The notes under the pieces were generated by a model. That model had not been told where the DNA came from and searched no databases. It was given only the letters and a program-made list of their open reading frames with translations. Below, one piece after another: positions 21,270 to 32,318 of a stretch of 64,000 nt of DNA. Position 1 is the first letter of the stretch, and every line of letters starts with the position of its first letter. Source of the stretch: Gautieria morchelliformis (taxonomy: Eukaryota; Basidiomycota; Agaricomycetes; Gomphales; Gomphaceae); assembly GCA_015179125.1 (NCBI GenBank), contig WHVA01000541.1, positions 1-64,000 on the forward strand, in the 5' to 3' direction. The translations under genes and the position numbers were made by a program.

Positions 21270-21408
21270 ATTTTTTGATTTTATGCCGGTCTTTACTGCT
21301 CACTATCAGATAATTAATGGTATTAATTTTTTTGATTACAAAATAAATAATTCGACAATGTTGCGTGCGCGGGGAAGTCGCTTGCACGCGCACGTGGGGA
21401 AAACAATT

Positions 21409-21432
21409 TTTGTGCAGAATGACACCCATATG
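21409..21432 (-). repeat. Right terminal inverted repeat core
   Basis: 24-bp core inverted with respect to 15968-15991. GC-rich imperfect similarity (CACGTGCGCGTG-type) continues inward to about 21370. Confidence 0.9.
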
Positions 21433-21447
21433 CCCAGGGCACCAAGC

Positions 21448-23306
21448 ACCAATAAGAACAGGGTAATACTTGGTATTCTGGCTCCTGTGGATATGTTCGG
21501 CTTGGATAAGGCAACACCTACAAGGGCTGTAAGCACCATGGCCTCGTAGGCATAAGAGCTTTGACATAGCAGGTAGATCGGCTGAAAATGTGATCGGGTA
21601 TGCATGTAGATTGAAGCTTCATTTTGTGCTAGCATCATAAATCTGGAGTCTCTTGGCAAGCAGGTGGAATTCTTCAATGAGTGGGAAGAAGAATGTGTCC
21701 AAGGCCTTGGGGCTGAATGGGATTATACCAATAGCAATCAGTTTCTCAATCTGTGACCTGATCTCAGGTGGCAAATTGTAATTGACCAATATGATAGGCC
21801 AAGCTGAATTGCTTTTACTTTTGCCAAGGGCTGGTCTCACACTGGAGGCATATAAAGATTTTATGGTTTGAAAAACTGTTCAAAAAATTGTAAAGAAATT
21901 CTAAATTTTTTTAGTGTTTTTAATGTAAAAAAACTTTAACAAAATTTTGCGTTTTTGTTAGAATTTGTTGAGCAAGAAAATTGTAAAAAAGTTTAAAGTT
22001 TTTTGCAGGGTTTTTTTATGTCTTTTTATAAGTTTCTTTGTGAAAACACAAAGAAACCCATCAAAAACCCTGAAAAAAACTTTGAATTTTTTTACACTTT
22101 TCTTGCTCAACAAATTCTAATAAAAACACAAAATTTTATTATAGTTTTTTTAACATAAAAAAAACACTAAAAATTTTTGCAAAATTTTTACAGTTTTTTC
22201 AACAGTTTCTCAGACAAGAAAACTTTTATATGCCTGCAGTGTCACTGCAAACACCTTCCTCCATGTCAACAACATAGTCCATTCTATGATATAATCAACA
22301 GACTCACCTGAAATCCATCTGTTGACCCTCCAAATGTGATATCCCTTCCCTCCGAGAAGTATCTATGACCTTGATTAACACCATCCGCGATCACATCCAA
22401 TTCAAGCAAAGTTCTGTAATTTGAACCATCAAACACATCTGAGATTTCATCAGGGGTGTGAATGTACTTGCTCCGGTACTTGAGCCACTTAATCGCAAGC
22501 TTTCGTACCATGCCTTGGGACTTATTATGTGCAGCTAGAGCAGCAACAAAGAGACAACATGATTTGTTACACATGTCATAAAAGACCGGCTTGACACCTG
22601 AGAGGAGCTCCATGCGGCAGTACATCGGGTACTCGGTGTCCAGCTTTAACCTGTGTCTGAAGAACCAGCGCAGGTTTTGATAGGTTGACTGTGATAGAAC
22701 GGTGCCTTACATACGCAGTGCGAACACACTAATGTTATCAAGATCTTGATCGGTGAGTTCAGTTTTGCCTGTGCGCCAGATATGGGCAGAAAACTACAAT
22801 AATTGTAAGAACAGCAGAGAATGGAGCTGTTGCTCCCATTCATCACCAAAGCACTCCTGGAGGACTTGAATGAGATTTTCATCAGTAATCCCATCTTCAA
22901 CATCCTCCTCAGTACTATCTGCCTCTTCATCCTCTATGTTGAGTGCAGCATTGGCTGGAGGCAGAACAACATCACTAGAATCGGTGCTAGAATCACTTGA
23001 GTCACCAGTAGAACTGTCATCTGTGTTGACCGCTTCTTCCTTCACATCCATTTGGCCATTCAAGCCAGTGTCCTCAAAGCCATGATCATAATCATGGTTA
23101 GATATCGCCTGTTCACCATGATCATTATCAGGGTTAGATATTGCCTGTTCTTGATCAAGATTAGATCTCATCTGTTCCTGACCATCCGATTCTGACGAGT
23201 CAATAGCAAGCGCCGCTTCAACAGCTTGACATTGCCAAAGACGTTGTCTGGGACCTAGGACCTTGAGGCAGGTGGGGATGCAATGACAAGGCTGTTTATC
23301 AGCCAT
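21448..23306 (-). pseudogene. Plavaka-type transposase, N-terminal and central part
   Basis: The start M-A-D-K-Q-P-C-H-C-I-P-T-C at 23306 gives the short Cys motif usual at the N-terminus. A long acidic, Ser/Asp/Glu-rich linker follows (to about 22800). Next come Y-R-S-K-Y-I-H-T-P and D-V-F-D-G-S-N-Y-R-T-L-L (about 22480), G-S-T-D-G-F-Q (about 22315), W-P-I-I-L-V-N-Y-N-L-P-P-E-I (about 21785), A-Q-N-E-A-S (about 21625) and G-H-G-A-Y-S-P-C-R-C-C (about 21540). Several frames and at least one intron are needed. The gene is broken by a MITE (21840-22241), probably within an intron, and by the TIR element, after which it resumes at 15960. Intact relatives cut and paste CACTA-type elements. Confidence 0.75.
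21840..22241. mobile_element. 402-bp CACTG-ended foldback MITE
   Basis: The ends read CACTGGAGGCATATAAA and, inverted, CACTGCAGGCATATAAA. The two halves are imperfect inverted repeats of about 190 bp each around a TTTCTTTGTG centre (about 22038), very AT-rich. The element is flanked on both sides by TCA (21837-21839 and 22242-22244), a 3-bp target duplication. CACTG ends plus a 3-bp duplication point to CACTA-superfamily mobilisation. It has no coding capacity. Confidence 0.9.
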
Positions 23307-23480
23307 AGAACTTAAGATGTGAAGAGTGGCGCTTACTCCCAGTGGAAATGGGATTCCTGAATCGCTCAAGTCAGTTCAATCTCATCTAATCACGTGCTAA
23401 GTGCTCTCTTCCTTATACCACCACCACCGCAACTGCTACTGACCTGTACCTTCAGTTTTCTTTGCCATACATACTGATGA

Positions 23481-25200
23481 AATGGCCAAAAATTCCAAGA
23501 CCAAGTCAAAGCAGGTTCCTAAAGAATGGATATGTAATTTTTTTTTCAGTTGTGTTATAGCTGCATCACTCACACAACCCATCCCAGATATTTTCAACAC
23601 TCTCCACTCAGGGTATTAACCCAAAGAGCCTGCTCCCTCCCAATGCCTCTGGTAGTGTGATTCTCTTGTTTTATTTGAATGCATATACTGATATATATTG
23701 GCTACACATTACTAGCTGCTGGTCCCTCCCTTCAAATCAATAAATTCGTTCAGCTGCTACCCCTGAAACGACCATGGACACCAGTTCAGATCCACCGCTC
23801 CCCTCTAACACCCTTCCTTCAACCACCTCCATGGCTGCACAACCCAGCTGGTACTTGAAGACCAAGTGAACACTTTGAGTAGTGATGAGGATGAGGATGA
23901 CAGCTCCAGCAGTGACAGCAGCGAGGGATCCAGCAGCGACAGTGGCGATGGGTCTGGAAGTGACAGCAGTGAGGGATCCGGCAGTGACAGTGGCAATGGT
24001 TCTGGTAGCGACAATGGCAAGTGATCTGGCAGCAACAATAATGCAAATTATCAGCCCGAGCCTCCGAAGAAAAAAACACAAGGTAACTGACATAGAATTC
24101 ACACTCCCAGACCTCATCAAAAGGAGTAACAATGGTGAGCCAATCAACATCATACCAAAACCCAATGGTACCGGCGGTCATGACTTCAACATTCACACAC
24201 ACATGGGTCTTGCAGACGATAAATCCTGTATGCGGACATATGTGTGAATTTTCACACTTATTATTGACATTGAAATAATGCACCATTCCAAACTGGCAGA
24301 AACCATACGTGGATGGTGTGCCAAGGTGCTAGACTGTGACAAGGCCATGCCTTACCAAGATAACCACAAAATTTTAATTACTGAAGCAAACGTACATTAT
24401 TACATAACTCTCTTTCATTCATGCTTTGGAGTACTAACAGTAGCCAGATACTACAACAATTTGTTGAGCTTAATTTTTTTCACAGCCCTTGGAATCCTTG
24501 CCCTCATTCAACAGTGCCTCAAGAATTCTCCTGCCCAAGCCCGCGCCAGAGCACGCAAACACGCCACTTGCACCCATGTCACCCTTCAGGTTCAACCTCA
24601 AGTTGCTGGTGCCATCACAGCACCACTTGCCGCCGCACTGATTGCCCCTGTTGTCCAACGGTCATCGCTGCTGCCACTGCCCCAGTGCCGGTGACCAAGA
24701 TCAAAAACAAAAACAACAAGGGCAAACAGGTCAACAAGGAGAATCCAAAAGAAATCTTACCATACATGCCAGTCCCAGTATCGGTTTCGCTTACCATGTC
24801 CAAAAAGAGCATCAAGAAGACCAAGAAGAAGGCATTGCATGCAAGTAGTGATGTACAGGACTCAGCGGCTTCACCGGTAGCTTCGGTTTGTTTTTAGTTT
24901 TATTATGAAGGCTTATTACTAACTACCAGTCTAATCAGTCTGCCCTACGGGAGAACACCTGAGTCGCCGAGCCAAAACCAACGCCAAACTTTCAACCGGT
25001 GGAGAATCTGTCACTAGCAGCTGGAAGCCGCGATGACCTCGAGATGCTCGGAATATCCAACAGACCGGCTAAAACCAAGGGCAAAAAAAAGTCTGCAGGC
25101 AAGGGTGTGACTGCCAAGGTGAAGGCGAGATGGCTGCTGAACCGGAGAATACTGCAGGGAAGAAGAGAAAGAGATCGGCAGTAGAGGTGGATTATCAGGG
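23481..25200 (+). pseudogene. Ser/Asp- and Lys-rich coding remnant, divergent from Plavaka
   Basis: A start M-A-K-N-S-K-T-K-S-K-Q at 23481 is followed by a plausible intron and a Thr/Ser/Pro-rich stretch (about 23760-23860). Then comes a strongly acidic repeat (S-S-D-E-D-E-D-D then G-S-G-S-D-S, about 23880-24020), a frame reading V-T-D-I-E-F-T-L-P-D-L-I-K-R (about 24085), and Lys-rich tails (about 24700-24830 and 25070-25120). The pieces lie in different frames with stops between. The order acidic repeat, short folded segment, basic tail recalls a recurrent mushroom protein of unknown function, but I cannot name it. It starts 175 bp from the Plavaka start on the other strand and may be that element's second gene or a host gene. 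Confidence 0.4.
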
Positions 25201-25869
25201 TGCGTTTGCCCGTGTTCACTTCTATCAAGCGTGGATCTTGCTGCTTATTATTGCCCGCACCAGATGGACTATGCACCCTCTGGCTCCACATCCAAGAGGA
25301 AATAATTGCTAATATATCTCTGGCGATGGCCCTCCAACTTTTCTCTGCATTTGCAATAAATTTATCTAGGTCACACATCGTACGCTGGCTTCTTGCTCTC
25401 ACCATGCTCTTGTTATGCTCTCGACTCGCATCTGCACTCGTTCTCACGCAATCTCGGCTCTCTTCGACTCGCTCGTTCTTGCCCTGTCTCGGGTCTCTTC
25501 GACTCGCACTACCTTTCGCTCGCGTTCTTGCACACTCTCGGCTCTCCGGCCTCAACTCACACTGGAATTGCGCAGTTTCGGCTTTCAACTAGACACATCG
25601 GTTTTGGGTTGGGATTATGAGGATATCCGGCATTGTATCCAGTTACTGATTTATCACAATAAAATGTACTTTTTTTCCAGTTCTAAATACGTTAAATTAC
25701 AATGCCTCTAGAACTGTACTTCAGTGCAAAAAAGCGCGTCAAGTGACATCGGCGCTCTGTAAATTCAGTACGGGTGAAACGAGTGGTCCATATCTCTGCG
25801 TACTGAACTTCAGTACATCCAGAACTGATATTTCGGTTCGCCAGGTACTGAAGTTCAGGTCCCGCGCTT
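25201..25869. other. No gene recognised; low-complexity CT-rich stretch
   Basis: Repeated CTCTCGGCTCTCTTCGACTCG-type sequence occupies about 25420-25560. Near 25700-25860 there are short inverted motifs (GTACTGAACTTCAGTAC). No reading frame looks real. The inverted motifs could belong to a small decayed element. Confidence 0.4.
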
Positions 25870-26165
25870 CCTGGAGTGTCACGGCTCGAATCCAAGCCCC
25901 ATCTAATGCTGAAACAACTCGCAGCGTTGGTAATGACTCGTAATCGTTGGACCAACCTCTTCTTGATGCGCCGATCGCACGGTGCTTTGGCCGCAGACGT
26001 AACAAAAATGCTTTGAGCAGTGATAATCAGCCGCACTGACGGAACTAACGTGTTGCAACCAATCACCGGACATTGCAATACCATATGACATAATGTAAAT
26101 GACTCGAAGATCCCCAGGTTCAATTACAACCCACCGTCATATCATTTCACCCGTCACGTGTAGGG
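25870..26165 (-). pseudogene. Duplicated 3' fragment of an RBR ubiquitin-ligase gene
   Basis: About 295 bp align with 29757-30062, the last exons of the intact RBR gene. The readable frame ends H-F-C-Y-V-C-G-Q-S-T-V-R-S-A-H-Q and stops at 25903, like the intact gene. It holds only part of RING2 and the C-terminus, and the intron sequences are present, so it is a genomic duplicate and not a retrocopy. Divergence is clearly greater than for the captured giant-gene fragment. RING1 and IBR are absent. Confidence 0.8.
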
Positions 26166-27319
26166 ACGCGTCATCCCACCGAAGTGCCGCCAAGCACGAT
26201 TACCTAAGTCCTAACGCTTCTTCCATTCAAAATATTGTATTGCGCAAGTTCCCGGTGCTTGGACCGCAACGAAGGCGTTTACTTGTAGACGTGTGTGGGT
26301 CCAGCCCCTCACTGGCCTGCTTAACACTCGACGTGCTTCGCAAGGAAGCTGGAGAGACCTTGAGACGATCTATGGTCTTTGTCGCCACCGGCCTTGGCTG
26401 CTAACGTGTTACCGGTTACCACTAGCCTTCCCAGTGACTTTACACCTTATTTTATGAAATATCAAGTCGTCCTTTTCACATGATGGGCTCTGTATAGACC
26501 ACAGGTTTAAAAATAAACTTCAAAAAGAAGAATAAGTAGGTTAATCTGGACCAAGTAATAATATACCGTCAGTGCAATGTTGCAGCATCAGACGGTCCAG
26601 TGGGTGTGATGTTAAACTGTACGCTTGAGACGTTAGCACCTATAGGTCTCGGATGCCTCCAGGATGGATCGAAGCCCCTTCTTCGATGTACATAATTTGG
26701 ACATTCGATTAAATAGGATGTATCTGGATATGAAACCATCAGCGACGATCAAGTTCAATTAGACTCAGACAGGATATAAAGCTTTGAGTGAGAAAATGGT
26801 GGGAACGCTTCCTGAATATGTGGCTGTAGTGCAGTTGTTGTAAATTCAAGCACAGTACTGAACGACATCTGCGCTATCATCCAGTATCTCCGAAATTAAG
26901 TCATCAGTGAATAAATCTCTCAATAGCAACAAGCTAATGACGCACCCGGCTTCAGAGAAGTCCCCAAGTCAGGTTAATGAAAACTGGGCCGGAACCAGTG
27001 CAGTTTCGGAAGTTGTTCTGCTACACGCCCCCCCATCTACTCACCCCGCTCTCGGAGACCCAGCATCCCCATCCACCAGTGCACGGAATGCAACTAGTCA
27101 AGTTCATCAAGGGGTCGGCCGGCCACCAGAGTCAATTGGCTAAGAATCATTTCCACCGCGACAGAAGCGAAAAGCGGACCTGCTGCCAACACCCCACGGG
27201 ACGACTCCACATCTGGGATGCAGCCAAACCACGATGCACAAAATGGTGGGGAAGCTTTTGGAACAACAAATAGTAATATGCAGGACACTTCAAATACTTA
27301 GTTACAACACGGCATTCAT
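26166..27319. other. No gene recognised
   Basis: The composition looks unique. Short open frames near 26230-26400 and 26900-27270 have no recognisable features and no supporting repeats. Confidence 0.4.
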
Positions 27320-27620
27320 CTTTTCCATCAAATAATCCCAAATGTGCTGCTCTTGAGCCCTCATCCTGAAAAGCCGGATTGCCTGCCATTTCGTCCGCAT
27401 TCTCGTCCCAAAAGCGCACGCTGGAGGTGGCGATGAACCCCACGGGCTTCACGAGGAGGTAGAAAGGGACTTCGGGATAGGATGCAGGGGTCTGGCCCAT
27501 GACGGCGAGCCTTACGTTCAAGAACGAAGAGATATACCACGGACGCGAGGCGTGGCTTGCGAACTCTGTCTTCGCGGGACCTGGTTGGACGTGCGTGAAC
27601 GTTACGGAGGGAGTACCGCA
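27320..27620 (-). pseudogene. C-terminal fragment of a short-chain dehydrogenase/reductase-like gene
   Basis: The minus strand reads V-T-F-T-H-V-Q-P-G-P-A-K-T-E-F (about 27590), the post-catalytic His/Gln-Pro-Gly region of SDR enzymes. It continues to an S-V-R-F-W-D-E segment and, after a one-base shift near 27368, ends I-W-D-Y-L-M-E-K-M-N. The Rossmann glycine motif and the catalytic Tyr-x-x-x-Lys are absent and no start is present. This is a truncated pseudogene of a likely NAD(P)-dependent oxidoreductase. Confidence 0.5.
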
Positions 27621-28479
27621 TGCAAAGTCCTAACATGCTGAGGTTAGCGTCGAGCAATTTTGTATGGCGGCATGCGCGCCGTATCCTGGACGATGGGCAG
27701 TGCGGTATGTGGGGAGAGTGTCGTGGAGTTGTGAGGCAACATGGTGTCCGGCGCTTAGGGAGCATGTGCGCGGGCGCCAAGCGGGTCGCGCGTAGAGCCC
27801 GATTAATCGGCGCCCCACGCGTCACTGCAAGCTGTGCGCGCAACCATGGTTATAAACGTTTCGCCATGGCTCAATTTCCACACCGCATCTCATGAAACGG
27901 TCCCTCATCTCTGAAAGGAACGCTTGCATAACCATCCCGGTCGACCGCGTTGTCGTCTGGGGGAACACAGGGCATTGGGGAGGGCATCGCGTGTCCCTTT
28001 GCACAAGAGGGTGCGGCGGGGGCAGATGCATTTGACCAAGGTGCGTGGGCGTTGACGAGGTGCCGTGCACAGGTGCACGAGCGTACTAATGAGGTTCTGT
28101 CAGCTTCTGCATGCTTCTTGCGCGCTTCTTCCGAGCTTCTCATTGCTCCCCCTCCTCTCCGCACGCCACAGCGACGTCGCGAGCTCCAGAGGGCCTTTCC
28201 AACCCCGCCCCGCCCCGAGGTCGCGAGACGACGCACCGTGCGGAGCTCTCCGACGGGTTGGTGGCGCATTTGCGGAGGCTTGCCGTGGGTGGCGGGGGTG
28301 GCGCTGGAGGGGGCGGTTTAAAAACGTATCCTGGCAATGCCTCTATTTACGGATGTGGAAGGATGGCGCTCCTGAGGACAGCTTCGATGAAGGCTTGTAA
28401 GTAGCACCTGTCTGTGGTATTCCGACGCACCTATTTCATCGTATAGTTTATATAAGTCTTATAGTACCCCCAGTACTTT
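27621..28479. other. No gene recognised; GC-rich stretch
   Basis: Open frames occur on both strands because of high GC content (for example CCCCGCCCCGCCCCGAGG near 28205). None shows a recognisable motif. Confidence 0.4.
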
Positions 28480-29020
28480 GCCTCGCCGCCACGCTTCTTT
28501 GGCGGCTCCCACCACGTAGTGGATAGCGTCGGTTGTAGCACGTCCCGGTCTGCACCCTTAGTGATTATCTGGCAGCAGGAAATGTTTCTCCGCCATTTTC
28601 ACTAGGTCTTCGGCGACGCAGGCCGAGAGGACTTTTCCCAGCGTATCTGGTGCCGTGTAGTCGGTCTTTCCCGGCTTGCGCATGACCCTCGTGACAGAGT
28701 CTCTCCATTCGGCCGGGTATATCTCGAGGCTGAAGGTTGCTCTAAATAGGGGTCCTATATATGGGAGAAGTCTGTTTTATAACGACATTTGGGATACCGT
28801 TCGCCCCGGCGACTTTGAAGGGGTTTAGTTTGTCAACCGCTCTTCGTATTTGCTTGTCACTTATCGGTTGGAAGTCGAATGCCGGTTCAGGGTACGGGTG
28901 GTTCGTTTGGGTGGCCTCACTGTTTGTGCTTATCTGTGGGAAGAACGTCTCGAACAGCATATCTGCTTTCGCTTCGTTCGTGTCCGCTACCCATGTCGAG
29001 TCTCTGATGTTTGAGTATGG
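28480..29020 (-). pseudogene. LINE reverse-transcriptase fragment
   Basis: The minus strand reads M-L-F-E-T-F-F-P-Q, I-R-R-A-V-D-K-L-N-P-F-K and N-G-I-P-N-V-V-I-K (28960-28742), then degraded sequence equivalent to the start of the RT fingers. It matches the corresponding part of the LINE at 43318-49334 and is an old, 5'- and 3'-truncated relative. Confidence 0.85.
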
Positions 29021-29756
29021 TTAAGCTTATTAATTCAACTGCCACTCAGAAAGCACTGGCAGTACATGTTTATCATGATAACATTCTTTAACTATAGAGA
29101 TCTATATAGGGCCGCGGTGTGCCGGCAGCACCCCTTGCTCGGACTTGCGAAGCAATCATCTGAGTCTTCCATGGCCACAGAATACGATTATAAACCATAT
29201 GATCCGACCAAGGCATCATCGGTCGACAGACTATGCATTACATGGGCCAAAGGTAGCAGGATGCTGTGCCAGAGAGGTCGATGCTGTTGTGCAGACGTCA
29301 TGTGTATTTCAAGACAATACTCAGCAGAAAGCATGATAGACAGCTTACCGCTCCTTAGCCACGTCTCGTGAGGTCACTTTCTATGTCGACGACGAACAAA
29401 GACCATTGCAAATTTAAATAATCCTATAGCTTAGCCATTCCCCCGCTACATGTGGGAAGCAGCCTCTGGATGACTCATGTTCACCTGAGGACGCATCCCG
29501 GCCCTACAGATCATAACCGTACAGCCCTGCTGGGGGTGTAACTTTGGTTGACGTTTGAGATAGGAAGCATAAGTTAATACAGCCTCGAGCAGCGCATCAT
29601 ATTACTAGAAGCGTGTTCCCATGCAGCGCCGTACATCTCACCAATCAGCGCAACTCTCACTCCCGTTGTTATGCATCACACCTACAAGCTGGGAATGCCA
29701 CCATTGGTAGAGTGGCAGATCGGGAGGGATGTGTGATGACGGGCGACGGACGACGG
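29021..29756. other. No gene recognised
   Basis: A plus-strand open frame at 29066-29371 and the remainder show no recognisable motif. The stretch may include the 3' flank of the RBR gene. Confidence 0.4.
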
Positions 29757-29794
29757 GCAGACATGACATAGCACGGCTCGAATTCATGCCCCCT

Positions 29795-32053
29795 CTAATA
29801 CTGAAACAAATTGCACCGTCGATAATGCCTCGAAATCGCTGGGCCAACGTCTCCTTGATGCGCCGATCGCACGATGCTTTCGCCGCAGACGTAACAAAAA
29901 TGACTTGAGCAGTGATCATCAGCCGCACTTCAAGTGAAGAACGACGAAACTAACGTGTTGCAACCACTCGCCGGACACTGCAATACCACATGACATTAAA
30001 TGACTCGAAGATCTTCAGGTTCATTTACAACCCACCGTCATATGATTACACCCGTCACGTTTCTCAGTGGGAGTTTTGCAGCCTGTGAGAAGATCATTAT
30101 GTATACCTGTGCTGATCTTTCCATACGCCGCACCAACCTGGGCAATAGCGCCAACCCCGTGATTTCATCAGGTCGTCTAGCTCCAGTGACCCGTCGCAGG
30201 AATGCTGAGTACCTGGCTCGACGTGTCGCTGGCAGTCCTTGCACCATACGTGGTTGCAGCCGCGGAGAGGACACATGAGGAGCTTCATGTCCTTGTGGTC
30301 ATTGATATCGACAAAGGTGGAGCACCGGCACCTAGCGACTGATATGAGAACGATTGGATAGACGATCGGAATAAGGGGACAAACTTAGGGCAGTCAAGGA
30401 TAATTGAGAACTGAGAAAGTTCGAGCTCAGTCCACGTGGAATACTGTGCCTCCGTTAACCCTAGCTGGTCCACCAGCCCTCTGGTGATGACTGCAATGAA
30501 TGAAAGATAGCATAAGACGTCTCGGTACGCATCGGAAGCGGACTATCACAAAACAGAGAGTCGACTCTTACCGCCTGGCTCTTTCACATTCTGCGCAGTC
30601 TGGCAGATCGGACAGATAATAGGGTATCGGTGTTCTTCCAATTTTGACGTCGTGAACTCCTTCATGCATCGCCTGCACAGCTTGTGCCTGCACGAGTCAA
30701 TCTGCGCGACGAAATCCTCAGGGTACGTCTCGAAGCAAACGGGGCATTTAAACAGGACTTGGACTTTGTCCCGTAGACGGGCCATTTCAGAAGACAGTGC
30801 ATTGTGCTCTCTATCGAATTCCTCCTGAGCGCGCCAGGCTACTTCCCAGTCCGCTTCTTCCCCGCATTCTTTGTAATACAACGGACTCTTTGACTTAGCT
30901 TTGCCATGACCAAGGTGACCCTTGGAGTCGGAAGAAATCTGCCGGTAGATATTGTTGGGAACGTCGTTCGAGGATGAAGTCCCAAGCTTCAACGCCTGTC
31001 GATGGTTGGAAGGTCCAGGAACAGGAGAGGAGGATCCACGCGAGCCTCCAATTTCCTTCTCCCACAATGAACACTCTGCGTGGGATTGTCTGACAACCGA
31101 TGCGTCTTCAAGCTGCGCAACTCGTTCCAGTAGAGCCGAGTTTTCACTGGTAAGTCCTTTATTTCTTCCCTCCAGATCCGATAGACGGGACTTGAGCTCA
31201 AGAATATCCATATTGGCATCATACATAGATCTCACGTCGTCCACATCAAAATTGTAGCTGTTGCTTGCAAGGAAGATGTGGCCAGAGTAGTGATTAAGAA
31301 GCTGGGCCTCCCATTGCAAGCCTCCCGACAGAAGACTTGGGTCTATTTGGAGAAGCCCGGTAATATAATCGCTGGCGGCTGCCAGAGTGGGAAAGAGACA
31401 GAATGATGCGCCGTTAATACCTTTGGAGGGTCGAGGATGGGAATCGAAAATTGCAAAGATGCTGGAGCGGCGACGTGTGTGTGTGTGAACATGGAAAACC
31501 GTGAAAATTTCCGGGGGACGCGTGATGACTACAGCAGCAGACCTGGCTTTCTCTCGGCTTGTTTTCTCGAGACGTCTAAGATGTTGATCGCTATTATCGG
31601 CTTCTACGTCTTGACAGAGTTATGAACAACATACCTCAACAGGGCTGTGAAATTGCTTGATTCTGCCGTCTGGTACTCTGAAAACTGAAGAACCAGCGTG
31701 TTCTTGAAAATGGGCAGAGCAGCTATATCGTCCACTTCAAGATGCAACTGACTTGCCCATCTTGCGCAAATTGCCACAATTTCCTATTGACAAATGAGGT
31801 CTGAGTATGAACGGCGAGGACTAAGGCTTACGTCTACGGCCTCCCTGGTAATGATACGTTCGAGGAGGTTTACACCCTCCACGCCACTCTTCTCGCGTCC
31901 GAGGACGACCCTGACAGCATTCAGAGCAGCTAAACCGCACGTGGATGCCCCGCCCTGGGTGTATTGACCGGTCCCTTCGAAGCTGCTTACGTGCTCAGGG
32001 ATTTGACCTTCTATGAGTTCAAGAATCGGATTGTTAGAGGTTGAGGAGCCCAT
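29795..32053 (-). CDS. RBR-type E3 ubiquitin ligase with N-terminal CGLAALN domain
   Basis: An intact multi-exon gene, start M-G-S-S-T-S-N at 32053, stop at 29795. The N-terminal domain has Y-T-Q-G-G-A-S-T-C-G-L-A-A-L-N (about 31935), a cysteine-peptidase-like helix start, and D-S-H-P-R-P-S (about 31440). This is a domain I associate with mushroom RBR proteins. A coiled-coil-prone linker follows (about 31230-30790). RING1 starts K-C-P-V-C-F-E (about 30750). The IBR contains D-C-P-K-C-R-C and C-P-L-R-G-C-N-H-V-W-C-K-D-C (about 30260). RING2 contains Y-C-P-G-C-K-T-P and D-G-C-N-H-M-T-C, whose first Cys is the expected catalytic, ubiquitin-accepting residue, then H-F-C-Y-V-C-G. Introns are short with GT-AG ends and all joins I tested keep frame. 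RBR ligases take ubiquitin from an E2 before passing it to a substrate. The giant GTPase/VWA gene lies 266 bp upstream on the same strand. Confidence 0.85.
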
Positions 32054-32318
32054 TCTCAGGTGATCAGCGAAACTAGTTGGGCTGCCAGATATCGAGTACC
32101 AGTGAACGTGTTCGAAGGTTTAAGTTTAAGAGAGAAGGCAGTGGCATGTCTTATCACGAGTACTTATTACTGTGACCGTCGATCGATCTAAGCGCTGAGC
32201 TGCGGAGCTGAAATCTACAAAGTTTATAACTGGAAACTTGAGCGCTGGCGGGACATGTAGGTAGCCGTGTACTTTGGCAGGGCGGGGAAAGGGATTCAGT
32301 GTACCATTTTACAGTTCA

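Larger units (their letters stand above)
15961..21442. mobile_element. 5.5 kb TIR DNA element with integrase-like, Cys-rich and BTB genes
   Basis: A 24-bp sequence beginning CATATGGGTGTCATTC is present at 15968-15991 and, perfectly inverted, at 21409-21432. Weaker similarity extends a further 30 bp inward and about 11 bp outward. The interval interrupts the Plavaka transposase: Y-Y-P-V-L-I on one side and D-I-Y-D-P on the other are pieces I expect close together in that family. It holds three genes: a Cys/His-rich gene (16347-17892, minus), a DDE integrase-like gene (18190-20209, minus) and a BTB gene (20306-21269, plus). I could not find a convincing target duplication. An rve-fold enzyme inside TIRs recalls Ginger-like transposons, but I cannot assign this to a named family. 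Confidence 0.7.

Noticed and set aside
15958-21447. Target-site duplication for the TIR element
   Set aside because: Outer bases (GTGGGCTGCC and GTGCCCTGGG read inward) are partly alike, but no direct repeat of fixed length could be justified.
25700-25870. Possible small TIR element from GTACTGAACTTCAGTAC-type motifs
   Set aside because: Inverted motifs are short and no target duplication or second end was found.
27361-28404. Several overlapping frames on both strands in a GC-rich stretch
   Set aside because: Stops are rare at this base composition; only the SDR-like segment is supported by motifs.
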